DNA of 64,000 bases, taken from NCBI RefSeq assembly GCF_000719775.1, contig NZ_JOHR01000001.1, positions 62,001 through 126,000 of the forward strand, written 5' to 3'. Shown here piece after piece: positions 32,856 to 41,143 of this stretch (positions within the stretch are counted from its first letter, which is position 1; each line of letters opens with the position of its first letter). The position numbers and the translations under genes are program-made. A model generated the notes under the pieces. The model was not told the origin of the DNA. It ran no database searches and saw nothing but the letters and a program-made list of their open reading frames with translations. The stretch comes from Streptomyces sp. NRRL F-5135. GTDB lineage: Bacteria; Actinomycetota; Actinomycetes; Streptomycetales; Streptomycetaceae.

Positions 32856-34270
32856 CCTTCACCTCGCGCGCGGATCAGCGTCTCGCGGATGATGCCGACG
32901 GCCGTCCCGGCCTGTTCCCGGCCGATGGAGAGCGGCGGGTAGAGCCGTAACGTGCTGCCGCCCAGCATCACCAGCACACCGGCCTCCATGAGGTCGAGGT
33001 AGACGCGTCGCACCACGCTCTTCGGAGCGGGTTCGCGGGTCTCCTTGTCCGCGACCAGCTCGATGCCGAGGGCGAGCCCCGCGCCGCGCACCTCGCCCAC
33101 CAGCGGGGCGAGTTCGGTCAGGTCGAGGAGTTGGGACAGCATCTCCCGGCCGCGTTCGGCCGCGTTCCCGACGAGTCCGTCACTCGTGAGGATCGACGTC
33201 GTGCTGGCCACCGCCCGGCAGGCCATGGGGAAGGCGCCGAAGCTGGACGAGCTCGCGCTGGGGTCGGAGAAGGGCGCCGCCGCCATGGTGGACCCGGCCG
33301 CGATCACCCCGGTGACGGGATAACCGCCGCCCATGCCCTTGCCGACGGTGAGCACATCGGGGCGGGCGTCCTCGTGCTGGTGGGCGAACGCGGCGCCCGT
33401 ACGCCCGAAGCCGGTCATCATCTCGTCCGCGATCAGCAGGGCGTCGAACTCCTCCGCCACCTCGCCGAGGGCGGTGAGGTAGCCGGGCGGCGGCACCACG
33501 TTGCCGGACCGGCCCTGCACCGGCTCGACCACGATCGCGGCGAACGCCCCGGTGGAGTTCTCCTTGATCACATCGCGGGCGTGCTCGACACAGGCGAACC
33601 CGCAGCCGGGCGGCGCGAGTTTGAACGGGCAGCGGTAGCAGTTGGCGTACGGGGCGGAGAAGTAACCGGGCGGCAGCGGCCCGAGCCCGGACCGGGCGCC
33701 GGCGGTGAGGGCCAGGCTCCCCATCGTCTTGCCGTGGAAGCCGCCCCAGAAGGAGAGGAACTCGTGTTTGCCCGTGACGGACTTGGCCAGCCGCAGGGCC
33801 GCCTCGACCGCCTCGGTGCCGCCGCTGTAGAGCTGGATCGTGTCCAGGTCGTCGGGCAGGAAGTCCCGCAGCACCCGCACCATCTCCAGGCGGGCGGGCG
33901 TGGCGAAGGCACCGGCCGTGGCCCGGGTGAGTTCCTCGGCGAGAGCGGCCGTGAAGCGCGGTTCGGCGTGGCCCAGCGAGTTGACGCCACCGGCCCCCTG
34001 GAAGTCGATGATCCGGTTCCCGTCGATGTCGGTGAGCACCGCGCCGTCCGCGTCGGCGACACACAGCCGGGAGAGCAGCATCACGGCCTGGAGTCCGGGG
34101 CCGATCACCTCTTGCTCCTCGGCCCAGTGCCGCTCGGTGGCGGTACGCGGCCGGAGCATGCCCCAGCCGTGGCCGGCGGGGGCGGGCGGACCGGTGACGG
34201 GGTGCGCGACCGGGGGGCGCGTCGGTGGGGCCTGAACCGGCAGGGGGCGTGCCGTCCGGGAATCGGTCAT
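32852..34270 (-). CDS. Class III aminotransferase 1 (with TTA codon)
   Basis: 472 residues, PLP-dependent fold type I. The cofactor-binding SGGTEAVEAALRLAK, the acidic DEMMTGFGRTG, and the lysine strand LTVGKGMGGGYPVTG are all present. A cysteine-rich insert NCYRCPFKLAPPGCGFAC is typical of one class III subgroup. It would aminate an aldehyde or ketone, perhaps that made by the GMC or Gfo/Idh enzyme. Bases 32949-32951 encode a TTA leucine codon (in STLRLYPP), a second possible bldA control point in the cluster. ATGA overlaps link it to both neighbours. Confidence 0.85.
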   Translation of the reverse strand: MTDSRTARPLPVQAPPTRPPVAHPVTGPPAPAGHGWGMLRPRTATERHWAEEQEVIGPGLQAVMLLSRLCVADADGAVLTDIDGNRIIDFQGAGGVNSLGHAEPRFTAALAEELTRATAGAFATPARLEMVRVLRDFLPDDLDTIQLYSGGTEAVEAALRLAKSVTGKHEFLSFWGGFHGKTMGSLALTAGARSGLGPLPPGYFSAPYANCYRCPFKLAPPGCGFACVEHARDVIKENSTGAFAAIVVEPVQGRSGNVVPPPGYLTALGEVAEEFDALLIADEMMTGFGRTGAAFAHQHEDARPDVLTVGKGMGGGYPVTGVIAAGSTMAAAPFSDPSASSSSFGAFPMACRAVASTTSILTSDGLVGNAAERGREMLSQLLDLTELAPLVGEVRGAGLALGIELVADKETREPAPKSVVRRVYLDLMEAGVLVMLGGSTLRLYPPLSIGREQAGTAVGIIRETLIRARGEG

Positions 34271-35511
34271 ACCGCCTCCGCCCTCTCCCCGGCGAGCCAA
34301 CCGTCCCTGGCCAGCGCCTCGAAGCCGCTCCGTGCGGCGCGTACCGCAGTGTCGATGTCCTGCTCGGTGGTGGCGGCGGACACGAACCAGTGGTGGTTCG
34401 GGTGCAGGAAGACGCCCTCACGGATGGTGGCCGCGTAGAACGAGCGCTTCGCCCGCTGGTCGCGCTCCTCGCCTCCGAAGCCGAAGTCGAGGAACGGCAT
34501 CGGTGGGTGGCCGACGACCTTCATGGGTGCCCGGTAGGCGGCGACGAGTTCCCGCAGTCCGCTCTGGAGGCGTTCGCCGAGTTGCCGGACCCGCTCGAGG
34601 TGCTCTCCCGAACGGAGTTTGCGCACGGTGGCCAGGGCGGCCGCCATGGCGTCGGCGTTGGCGTAGTACGTGGACGAGATGTGCACCGTGTCGAGGGTGC
34701 GCAGCACATCGGCACGCCCGGTCAGCGCGGAGATCGCATAGCCGTTCGCGAACGCCTTGCTGAGGGTCACCAGGTCGGCGGTGACACCGTAGTGCTCCTG
34801 CGCGCCGCCGATCGCGAGGCGGAAACCGGACCGGATCTCGTCGAAGACGAGCAGGGTGCCGTGCTCGCGCGTCAGTTCGCGCACGCCCTCCAGGAAGCCG
34901 GGGGCCGGGCGCTCGATCATGAACGGCATCATCACCACGCAGGCGATCCGCCCCCGGTGGCGTTCGAGGAGCGCGCGCAGTGAGTCGAGGTCGTTGTAGG
35001 TGAAGGTGTCCACCAGTGCGCGGCTGACGGCGGGAATGCCGTGGTCCCACTGGGCGCACCAGTCGTGCCAGCCGTTGTAGCCCCAGCGCACCACGCGGTC
35101 GCGTCCCGTGAAGGCACGGCAGAGCCGTACGGCGGCGCCGGTCGCGTCCGACCCGGTCTTGAGGAGCATGCCCATCTCGGCACCGGGGATGATCTCCAGC
35201 AGCTCGCTGATCAGCTCCGTCTGGATCGGCTTCATCAGGCCGGTGGCGAAGCCGCGCCGGATCTCCCTGACGACGGCCTCGTCCACGTCCGGGTCGGCGT
35301 GGCCGAGGATGACCGTTCCGTAGGAGAGGAAGAAGTCCAGGTACTTGTTGCCGTCGACGTCCCAGAAGTGGGCTCCCTGGGCACGGTCGGCGAAGATCGG
35401 GTAGTGGCCCTCGACCATCTGGTCCGAGGCGATGACGTTCTTGCGCTTGGCCGCGAGGGCGTCGATCTGCTCGGCCCTGCGATCGAGTTCGAAGGAATGG
35501 TCCAGGCCCAA
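34267..35511 (-). CDS. Class III aminotransferase 2 (glutamate-1-semialdehyde aminomutase-like)
   Basis: 414 residues of the GSA-aminomutase subgroup. LLKTGSDATGAAVRLCRAFT binds the PLP phosphate, VFDEIRSGFR carries the ring-contacting aspartate, and VTLSKAFANGY carries the Schiff-base lysine. Together with the preceding aminotransferase it gives the cluster two amination steps, or one amination and one intramolecular amino shift. It starts at a TTG preceded by GAAAGGGA. The ~130-bp gap upstream carries copy 2 of the dispersed repeat, so this may be the head of a transcription unit (aminotransferases, phosphatase, Gfo/Idh). Confidence 0.83.
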   Translation of the reverse strand: MGLDHSFELDRRAEQIDALAAKRKNVIASDQMVEGHYPIFADRAQGAHFWDVDGNKYLDFFLSYGTVILGHADPDVDEAVVREIRRGFATGLMKPIQTELISELLEIIPGAEMGMLLKTGSDATGAAVRLCRAFTGRDRVVRWGYNGWHDWCAQWDHGIPAVSRALVDTFTYNDLDSLRALLERHRGRIACVVMMPFMIERPAPGFLEGVRELTREHGTLLVFDEIRSGFRLAIGGAQEHYGVTADLVTLSKAFANGYAISALTGRADVLRTLDTVHISSTYYANADAMAAALATVRKLRSGEHLERVRQLGERLQSGLRELVAAYRAPMKVVGHPPMPFLDFGFGGEERDQRAKRSFYAATIREGVFLHPNHHWFVSAATTEQDIDTAVRAARSGFEALARDGWLAGERAEAV

Positions 35512-35528
35512 GGGAGTCCCTTTCGGCT

Positions 35529-35579
35529 AGTGCCGCGACCGGCAAGGTCGCCCGTCGAGGAGCGCCCGCCGCGCAGCGG
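35529..35579. repeat. Dispersed intergenic repeat, copy 2
   Basis: About 50 bp beginning GTGCCGCGACCGGCAAGGT and ending CCGCCGCGCAGCGG, nearly identical to 24778-24828. It lies between the aldolase stop (35644) and the aminotransferase start (35511). It contains a short CGACC/GGTCG stem. Confidence 0.75.
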
Positions 35580-35643
35580 GGCTTGTGGCCGACGCCGCGC
35601 GCACGCTGCGCCGGGCGCCGCGGCGTAAGGGGCGGAGGGGCGG

Positions 35644-36297
35644 TTATCCGGCCTGTGCGGCGCGCACCCGGTCGAGCAGGTCGGCTGCCCGGTGCCGCAC
35701 GTCCGGAAGGCTCCCGCCGCGCAGGGCGTCACCGACGAGCGGCCGTCCCAGCGCGGCGGCATGGGCACCAGCCGTGAAGTAGTCCGACACGTCGTCGGCG
35801 GTGATGCCTCCGGTCGGGACGATGGGGATGTCGGGGAAGGCCATCGTCAGCGAGGCCAGGTAGGCCGGGCCGCCCAGCCGCGCGGGGAACAGTTTCACCA
35901 GCGCGGCGCCGAGCCACCACGCCTCCATCACCTCGGTGGTGGTGAAGGCACCGCACACCACCGGAACGCCGAGCGTGCGCGCCTCGTCCAGCACCTCGGG
36001 CAGCACCCCGGGGGTGAGGAGGTAGTGCGCACCCGCGTCCACCGCCCGCGCGGCGGTCTCGCGGTCACGGACGGTCCCGGCACCGACCAGGGCGGCACCG
36101 GTGGCCACACCGCGTGCCACGGAGCGGAGGGCGTCGGGCGAGGTGAGGGTGATCTCCACGGCGCGGATGCCGGCCTTGCCGAGTTCCTCGGTCACCTCGG
36201 GCACGGCCGGCGAGCCGGGCTCGGTGAGCATGGCGATCAGAGGGGTGCCGGCGACCTCGGCGGCGATGTCGAGGGGGCTCGTCCCGGTCACGGTCAC
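35644..36297 (-). CDS. KDPG/KHG-type aldolase
   Basis: 217 residues of the class I KDPG aldolase family: the glutamate strand AVEITLTSPDAL, the Schiff-base lysine in AALVKLFPA and the phosphate-binding PTGGITADD. Known members cleave or form 2-keto-3-deoxy sugar acids using pyruvate. In a biosynthetic setting such an enzyme could extend or shorten a carbohydrate or build a keto acid for one of the aminotransferases. The GTG start overlaps the methyltransferase stop by 4 bp. A Trp-rich stretch (EAWWLGAALVK) is unusual but does not touch the catalytic motifs. Confidence 0.82.
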   Translation of the reverse strand: MTVTGTSPLDIAAEVAGTPLIAMLTEPGSPAVPEVTEELGKAGIRAVEITLTSPDALRSVARGVATGAALVGAGTVRDRETAARAVDAGAHYLLTPGVLPEVLDEARTLGVPVVCGAFTTTEVMEAWWLGAALVKLFPARLGGPAYLASLTMAFPDIPIVPTGGITADDVSDYFTAGAHAAALGRPLVGDALRGGSLPDVRHRAADLLDRVRAAQAG

Positions 36298-37052
36298 GCC
36301 TGCTTTTCGAGGACGAGGATCTGCCGCCGGGTCCGCCGGACGACCGGGGCCGCCGGATCGGGAAGGGCACGCAACTCCCGTACGAGCGGCGCGACCTTCT
36401 CGTCGAACACGGCGTCGTCCACGGCCCACAGGTGGTACAGCATGCGCTGTTCCAGGCCGGAGGCGATCTGCTCGGGGCTGTGTTCGTGCGTCGCGGCTTC
36501 CAGTTCACCGACCTCTACGGCCTTGAAACCGACCGACTCGGCGAGGGGTACGACGTGTTCGGCCCGGTCGTCCGCTTCGGCGGTACGGGACTGGATCTCC
36601 TCCATGATCCTGCTGACGGGGTGGTCGTCGAAGAGGATCATGCCGGGGATCACCACGTACCGCCCGCCGGGTTCGAGGACGCGATGGACCTCGGCGAGTC
36701 CTTTGCGCAGGTCCCCGACGACATGGGTGACCCAGACGCTGTACACCTGGCTGAAGGTGGCCGGTGGGAAGGGCAGGGCGGTGAGGGAGGCGGCCGCCAC
36801 GACCTGGCCGACGCGACCGACCGCCTTCGTCAGCATGGAGTGGGACAGGTCGATCCCCATCACCGTGTGCCCCAGTTCGGTGAGGGCGAGGGCCACCACA
36901 CCGGTTCCCGTTCCCGCGTCGAGGAGGAGCTCGTCCTTCGCGGTGCGACGGCTGATGGCGGGGGCGATCCTGCGGCCCCGCGCCTCACCTCCGCGTGTCT
37001 GGTCGTAGAAATCTGCTGCCGGGGAAAAGTTCACAGACGACTGCACGGTCAC
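36294..37052 (-). CDS. Class I methyltransferase (UbiE/Methyltransf_11-like)
   Basis: 252 residues from the GTG at 37052. Motif I is LLLDAGTGTGVVALAL, an acidic residue ends strand 2 (GIDLSHSML), and the FSQVYSVWVTHVVGDL segment follows as in small-molecule methyltransferases. The C-terminal third is longer than the minimal domain and may bind the acceptor. The start is uncertain: GTGs at 37046 and 37115 are in frame, and none has a strong ribosome site. It is the rightmost gene of the cluster and is co-transcribed with the aldolase. The upstream gap to PhoX is AT-richer and probably holds the promoter. Confidence 0.78.
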   Translation of the reverse strand: MTVQSSVNFSPAADFYDQTRGGEARGRRIAPAISRRTAKDELLLDAGTGTGVVALALTELGHTVMGIDLSHSMLTKAVGRVGQVVAAASLTALPFPPATFSQVYSVWVTHVVGDLRKGLAEVHRVLEPGGRYVVIPGMILFDDHPVSRIMEEIQSRTAEADDRAEHVVPLAESVGFKAVEVGELEAATHEHSPEQIASGLEQRMLYHLWAVDDAVFDEKVAPLVRELRALPDPAAPVVRRTRRQILVLEKQA

Positions 37053-37180
37053 CCACTTACTCGAACCAATAGCGTGCGGATATCTACTTTCTGTTGGACT
37101 TCCGTCACGGAACACCGATCAGGAACGTGCAGTTACGAAAGTGCGGGACCACATCCCTGCCCTTGCGGAGCTTTCACGGC

Positions 37181-37232
37181 GACGGAGAGGATGCGGATAC
37201 GGATCTGGATACGAATGCGGATACGAATGCGG
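37181..37232. repeat. Short GGATAC-type tandem repeat
   Basis: Two perfect tandem copies of GGATACGAATGC (37207-37230) preceded by related units (GGATGCGGATAC, GGATCTGGATAC). They lie in the gap between the methyltransferase start and the PhoX stop. Function unknown. Confidence 0.7.
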
Positions 37233-37273
37233 CGAGGGCGGAAATACGGCCGCCCTCGGAAGACGGACCTGTG

Positions 37274-39352
37274 TCACGGCCGTCTTCGGACAAGAGGACC
37301 GCCGTCGGTTCTTCGTACGGCGATGACCGCGGCGCGCGGTTGGCTGTCGCCACCGTCCGGCCAGTGCGAGGCGGGGTCCCGGGCGTCGGCTTCGGGCAGT
37401 TCTCCGGGGTGCTGCACGGAGACCAGCACGAAGTCGGGGCCGATGACCGGGCCGCAGCACTCCGCGCCGGTCGGCACGGTCAGGAAGCGCCGGACGCGGC
37501 CACGTTCCGGGCCGCTGAGCGGGACCACGTAGAGCCCGTCGTTGAGCCCGCCCCGACGGCCGGCGTCCGTCGCGATCCACAGGTTGTCGTGCTCGTCGAA
37601 CGCCAGGTTGTCGGGGCACGAGATGGCGCTGACCCGGCTCTTGTCGAAGCCCGCGTAGTACGTCCCCGGGGACCGCGGGTCACCGCAGACGAGCATCAGC
37701 CGCCACACGAAACGTTCGGATGCCGGGTCGTCACCGCGCTCGCGCAGTTCCAGGATGTGCCCGTCGCGGTTGCGCGTGCGGGGGTTGGCCTCGTCCGGCC
37801 CCGGGACCCCCGCGGCGCCCCGGTAGTCGTTGTTGGTCAGCGCCGCGTAGACCCGGCCCGTACGAGGGTGCGGCTGGACGTCCTCCGGCCGGTCCATCGG
37901 GGTCGCCCCGGCCAGGTCCGCCGCCCGCCTGGTGAAGATGTAGACGTCGTCGCCGGTCATGCCGGGAACGAAGCTGCGGTCGTTGTGCGCCAGCGGGATC
38001 CAGGTGCCCGTACCGTCGAACTCGCCGTCCCGCGGCGGCTTCCCCCGACCGTCGATCTCGCGCGCGGGGCTGTCACCGGTGAATCTCGCCGCGTAGAGCG
38101 TGCCGGAGTCCAGCAGTCGCTTGTTGTGCTCGCGGGAGCGCCGGTCGTCGCCCTCGCGCATGCGCTCGTCCGAGACGAACTTGTACAGGTACTCGAAGCG
38201 CTCGTCGTCACCCATGTAGGCCACGACCCGGCCGTCCGGGGCGACCGAGATGTTGGCGCCCTCGTGCTTGAAGCGGCCGAGCGCCGTGTGCTTGACCGGT
38301 ACCGAGTCGGGCCGGAGGGGATCGATCTCGACGATCCAGCCGAAGCGGTGCGCTTCGTTCGGCTCCCGCCCCAGGTCGAAGCGGGTGTCGTACGTCTCCC
38401 AGGCGCGCGGCGAGGCGCCCTCGGCGAAACCGTGGCGCCGCAGGCCTTCCCTCGTCGGCGGGTCCGTCACGCGCTCCGCGTACGCGAACGGCATGTGCGC
38501 GTTCTCCTCGCCCGACAGCACCGTGCCCCAGGGGGTCGTGCCGCCGGAGCAGTTGGCCATCGTCCCCAGGACGTGCCGTCCCTCGGGGTCCGCGGAGGTG
38601 CGCAGGCGCGGTGACCCGGCGGCCGGCCCGCGCAGCTCGAAGGGGGTGGTCAGCGTGATGCGCCGGTTCCACCGCCCGTCGGCGCGCGCCCGCAGGCGCC
38701 CGTCGCGCGCGGAGCGCTCCACCAGCACCACGGACATCCCGTACGCGGCCCAGGCGGTGCGCACATGCTCCTCGGACGGCGCCGCGGGGTCCCAGTCGGG
38801 GTACATCAGCGGCTCGGTGGCGTACTCGTGGTTGCTGACCATCAGCCAGCGGTCGCCGCCCGGCAGCGGGACGAGGGCGCAGTAGTCGTTGTTCACGCCG
38901 AACTGGCGGGACTGCGCGGATTCCGTCTGCCGGTCGAAGTCGAAGGGCGGGGCGTCCGGGAGAACCGGGTCTCCCCAGCCGATGAGCACCTCGTACTCGA
39001 ATCCCGCGGGCACGGTGACGCGATCCCGGCTGTCGGGCGGCACGGGCTCGAAGTCCGGATGGCCGCCGGGCTCCGCCCCGGACAGCCCGGGCGCCGCGGG
39101 TACGGTCCGCGCGGTGAGGCCGGTCGACGGGGCGAGCAGCGCGAGTGCCCCGCCGCCGAGGACGGCCCGGCGCGAGATCGCCTCACGCAGGACGGTTCCG
39201 AAGTAGGTGTTCCCCGAGGTGTTCGGAGCGTCTTGGGCGCAGGCGTCGCCGCACCGAAAGGAACAGGTACGCGCCGAGCGGAGAACATGTCGGCCGATGG
39301 ACAAAAGCGGTAACTGCCGTGCCGGCACGCCGTGAACCATCCTTTCCCGCAA
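37274..39352 (-). CDS. phoX: PhoX-family secreted phosphatase
   Basis: Up to 692 residues. The N-terminal CSFRCGDACAQDAPNTSGNTY block and the following Tat-type signal AISRRAVLGGGALALLAP are typical of PhoX alkaline phosphatases, which are exported folded. The body shows family motifs (GVNNDYCALVPLPGGDRWL, MANCSGGTTPWGTVLSGEEN, GRFKHEGANI). It releases phosphate from organic esters outside the cell, using calcium and iron in studied members. The start is uncertain: a TTG at 39352 (GGGGG upstream) or a GTG at 39328. If either is right, codon 14 from 39352 (CAG-TTA-CCG) is a TTA leucine codon. Confidence 0.85.
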   Translation of the reverse strand: MRERMVHGVPARQLPLLSIGRHVLRSARTCSFRCGDACAQDAPNTSGNTYFGTVLREAISRRAVLGGGALALLAPSTGLTARTVPAAPGLSGAEPGGHPDFEPVPPDSRDRVTVPAGFEYEVLIGWGDPVLPDAPPFDFDRQTESAQSRQFGVNNDYCALVPLPGGDRWLMVSNHEYATEPLMYPDWDPAAPSEEHVRTAWAAYGMSVVLVERSARDGRLRARADGRWNRRITLTTPFELRGPAAGSPRLRTSADPEGRHVLGTMANCSGGTTPWGTVLSGEENAHMPFAYAERVTDPPTREGLRRHGFAEGASPRAWETYDTRFDLGREPNEAHRFGWIVEIDPLRPDSVPVKHTALGRFKHEGANISVAPDGRVVAYMGDDERFEYLYKFVSDERMREGDDRRSREHNKRLLDSGTLYAARFTGDSPAREIDGRGKPPRDGEFDGTGTWIPLAHNDRSFVPGMTGDDVYIFTRRAADLAGATPMDRPEDVQPHPRTGRVYAALTNNDYRGAAGVPGPDEANPRTRNRDGHILELRERGDDPASERFVWRLMLVCGDPRSPGTYYAGFDKSRVSAISCPDNLAFDEHDNLWIATDAGRRGGLNDGLYVVPLSGPERGRVRRFLTVPTGAECCGPVIGPDFVLVSVQHPGELPEADARDPASHWPDGGDSQPRAAVIAVRRTDGGPLVRRRP

Positions 39353-39376
39353 TTGACCCCCAGGACGCCTTCAGCA

Positions 39377-39392
39377 GTATGCATGAGCATAC
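39377..39392. promoter_or_regulatory. Inverted repeat upstream of PhoX
   Basis: Perfect arms GTATGC and GCATAC around ATGA, 25 bp upstream of the PhoX TTG start. The placement fits an operator. Confidence 0.4.
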
Positions 39393-39650
39393 GCCGGGTG
39401 ACAATAACTTCCAGGGACGCCTTTCGCACCGGCACGGCCAACGGAATCCCGGCGACGGCCGGTTGAATACCGGCCCGGTGTTCCCTTCGGACAAAGGCCG
39501 TGCACTCTTATGGGACTCGAGTATCCCGCGAGACTGCTGCGCATAAAAAAATAGAACTCGTACGTGACGAAAACAAAAGAGTTCGAGGCGCCCGGCGGAG
39601 GGCGACCGGGCCCTGCCGTCCGGGCGGAGGCCACCCCTCCGCGCCTCCTG

Positions 39651-39672
39651 GTTCACACACGCCTCACGGACT
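39651..39672 (+). promoter_or_regulatory. Possible PHO-box direct repeat
   Basis: GTTCACACACG matches the known 11-bp PhoP direct-repeat unit well; the next 11 bases, CCTCACGGACT, match partly. PhoX genes are commonly PhoP-controlled. The distance of about 300 bp from the PhoX start weakens the case. Confidence 0.3.
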
Positions 39673-39841
39673 GGCATGCGGATCATTGCAAAGCGCAAGA
39701 AAAATAACGTCCAGACACATCCAAGTGGCGAAAAAGCGTTATCCGCGACCGTGCTGACAGGAGCAATCTGACCCTCGTCCGTTGAGGTGCGCGCCGAAGA
39801 CGACCGGTCCGGTCGCGCGACCTCCGAGGGGAGTTTCCGGC

Positions 39842-41137
39842 ATGTGGCGTGGCAAGGACAAGGCGGAGCGAGTCGTGGGGGACGCGGCCGAACGACTGCT
39901 CGCCGCCGGGCGGTTGTTACAGCGGTCACCGACGACACCCGAAGGACGGGCGGTCTTTCGCCATGATCAGAAGTCAACGACGAGCCGTACCGGGAGCGTT
40001 GGTCGCACGACAAGGTGGTGCGCTCCACGCACGGGGTGAACTGCACGGGCTCGTGCTCCTGGCAGGTATACGTCAAGGATGGTCTGATCGCCTGGGAGAC
40101 GCAGGCGACCGACTATCCCTCGACCGGTCCGGACCGGCCCGACTACGCCCCGCGGGGCTGCCCGCGCGGGGCGTCCTTCTCCTGGTACACCTACTCCCCC
40201 ACGCGGGTGCGGTACCCCTACGCGCGCAGTGTGATGGTGGAGATGTTCCGCGACGCGAAGCGGCGCCTCGGCGGTGACCCGGTCGCGGCCTGGGCCGAGA
40301 TCACCGGTGATCCGGACAAGCGGCGCCGGTACCAGTCGGCGCGCGGCAAGGGCGGTCTGGTGCGGATCGGCTGGGACGAGGCCCTGGAGATCGCGGCCGC
40401 CGCGCACGTGCACACACTGCGGGAGTACGGGCCGGACCGGATCGCGGGATTCTCCCCGATCCCGGCGATGTCGATGGCCTCCCACGCGGTCGGCGCGCGT
40501 TTCATGTCGCTGATCGGCGCGCCGATGCTGTCCTTCTACGACTGGTACGCGGACCTGCCGATCGCCTCGCCGCAGGTCTTCGGCGACCAGACCGACGTAC
40601 CGGAGTCGGGCGACTGGTGGGACGCGGCGTATCTGATGCTGTGGGGTTCCAACGTGCCGGTGACCCGGACCCCGGACGCGCACTGGATGGCCGAGGCCCG
40701 GTACCGCGGTCAGAAGGTGGTGGTGGTCTCCCCGGACTACGCCGACGCGACGAAGTTCGCCGACGAGTGGCTGCATCCGCATCCGGGCACCGACGGGGCC
40801 CTGGCCATGGCGATGGGGCACGTGATCCTGCGCGAGTTCTTCGTCGAGCGGCAGGTGCCGTAACCTGGCGCGGGACGCGGAGGCGGGCACACGCCGCTGG
40901 ATGCCGGTGCTCATGGACGCGGCGAGCGGGCGGACCGTGGTGCCGAACGGCACGCTGGGCGACCGGTGGAGCAAGGCGGGCGAGGGACGCTGGAATCTGG
41001 CGCTCGGAGACGTCGATCCGTGCTTGAGCCTGTACGAGCGGCCGGGCGCGGTGACCGCGCCGGTGGTGCTGCCCCGCTTCGACGAGGAGGGGGCGACGGT
41101 CCGGCGGGAGGTGCCCGCCCTGCGGCTGCCGGCCGAC
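39842..41137 (+). pseudogene. narG: Respiratory nitrate reductase alpha subunit, decayed
   Basis: Pieces of one NarG in order. The N-terminus (DAAERLLAAGRLLQRS) starts at the ATG at 39842. After a frameshift near 39970 comes NDEPYRERWSHDKVVRSTHG, then an uninterrupted molybdopterin-domain stretch with VNCTGSCSWQVYVKDG, ASFSWYTYSPTRVRYPYAR and SFYDWYADLPIASPQVFG, ending at a stop at 40861-40863. A further frame carries RWMPVLMDAASGRTVVPNGT and DVDPCLSLYER up to about 41137. About 280 residues of the ~1230-residue protein remain in the main piece, a segment after RQVP is deleted, and the C-terminal two thirds are gone. No narH, narJ or narI is nearby. Confidence 0.88.
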
Positions 41138-41143
41138 CGCCGA

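Larger units (their letters stand above)
39353..39841. other. Intergenic region upstream of PhoX
   Basis: About 490 bp without a gene. Visible structures: a perfect 6-bp inverted repeat GTATGC-ATGA-GCATAC at 39377-39392, a hairpin GGCCGGT-TGAAT-ACCGGCC at 39457-39475, and a GTTCACACACG unit at 39651 followed by CCTCACGGACT. The last resembles the 11-bp direct-repeat units of Streptomyces PHO boxes, though it is far from the PhoX start. Confidence 0.5.

Noticed and set aside
6097..37052. Cluster as a classical 2-deoxystreptamine aminoglycoside pathway
   Set aside because: No 2-deoxy-scyllo-inosose synthase and no radical SAM or N-acetylglucosaminyl deacetylase typical of those clusters.
6097..37052. 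Cluster as hygromycin A itself
   Set aside because: PabAB replaces the chorismate lyase, and no inositol-phosphate synthase is present; similarity is in plan only.
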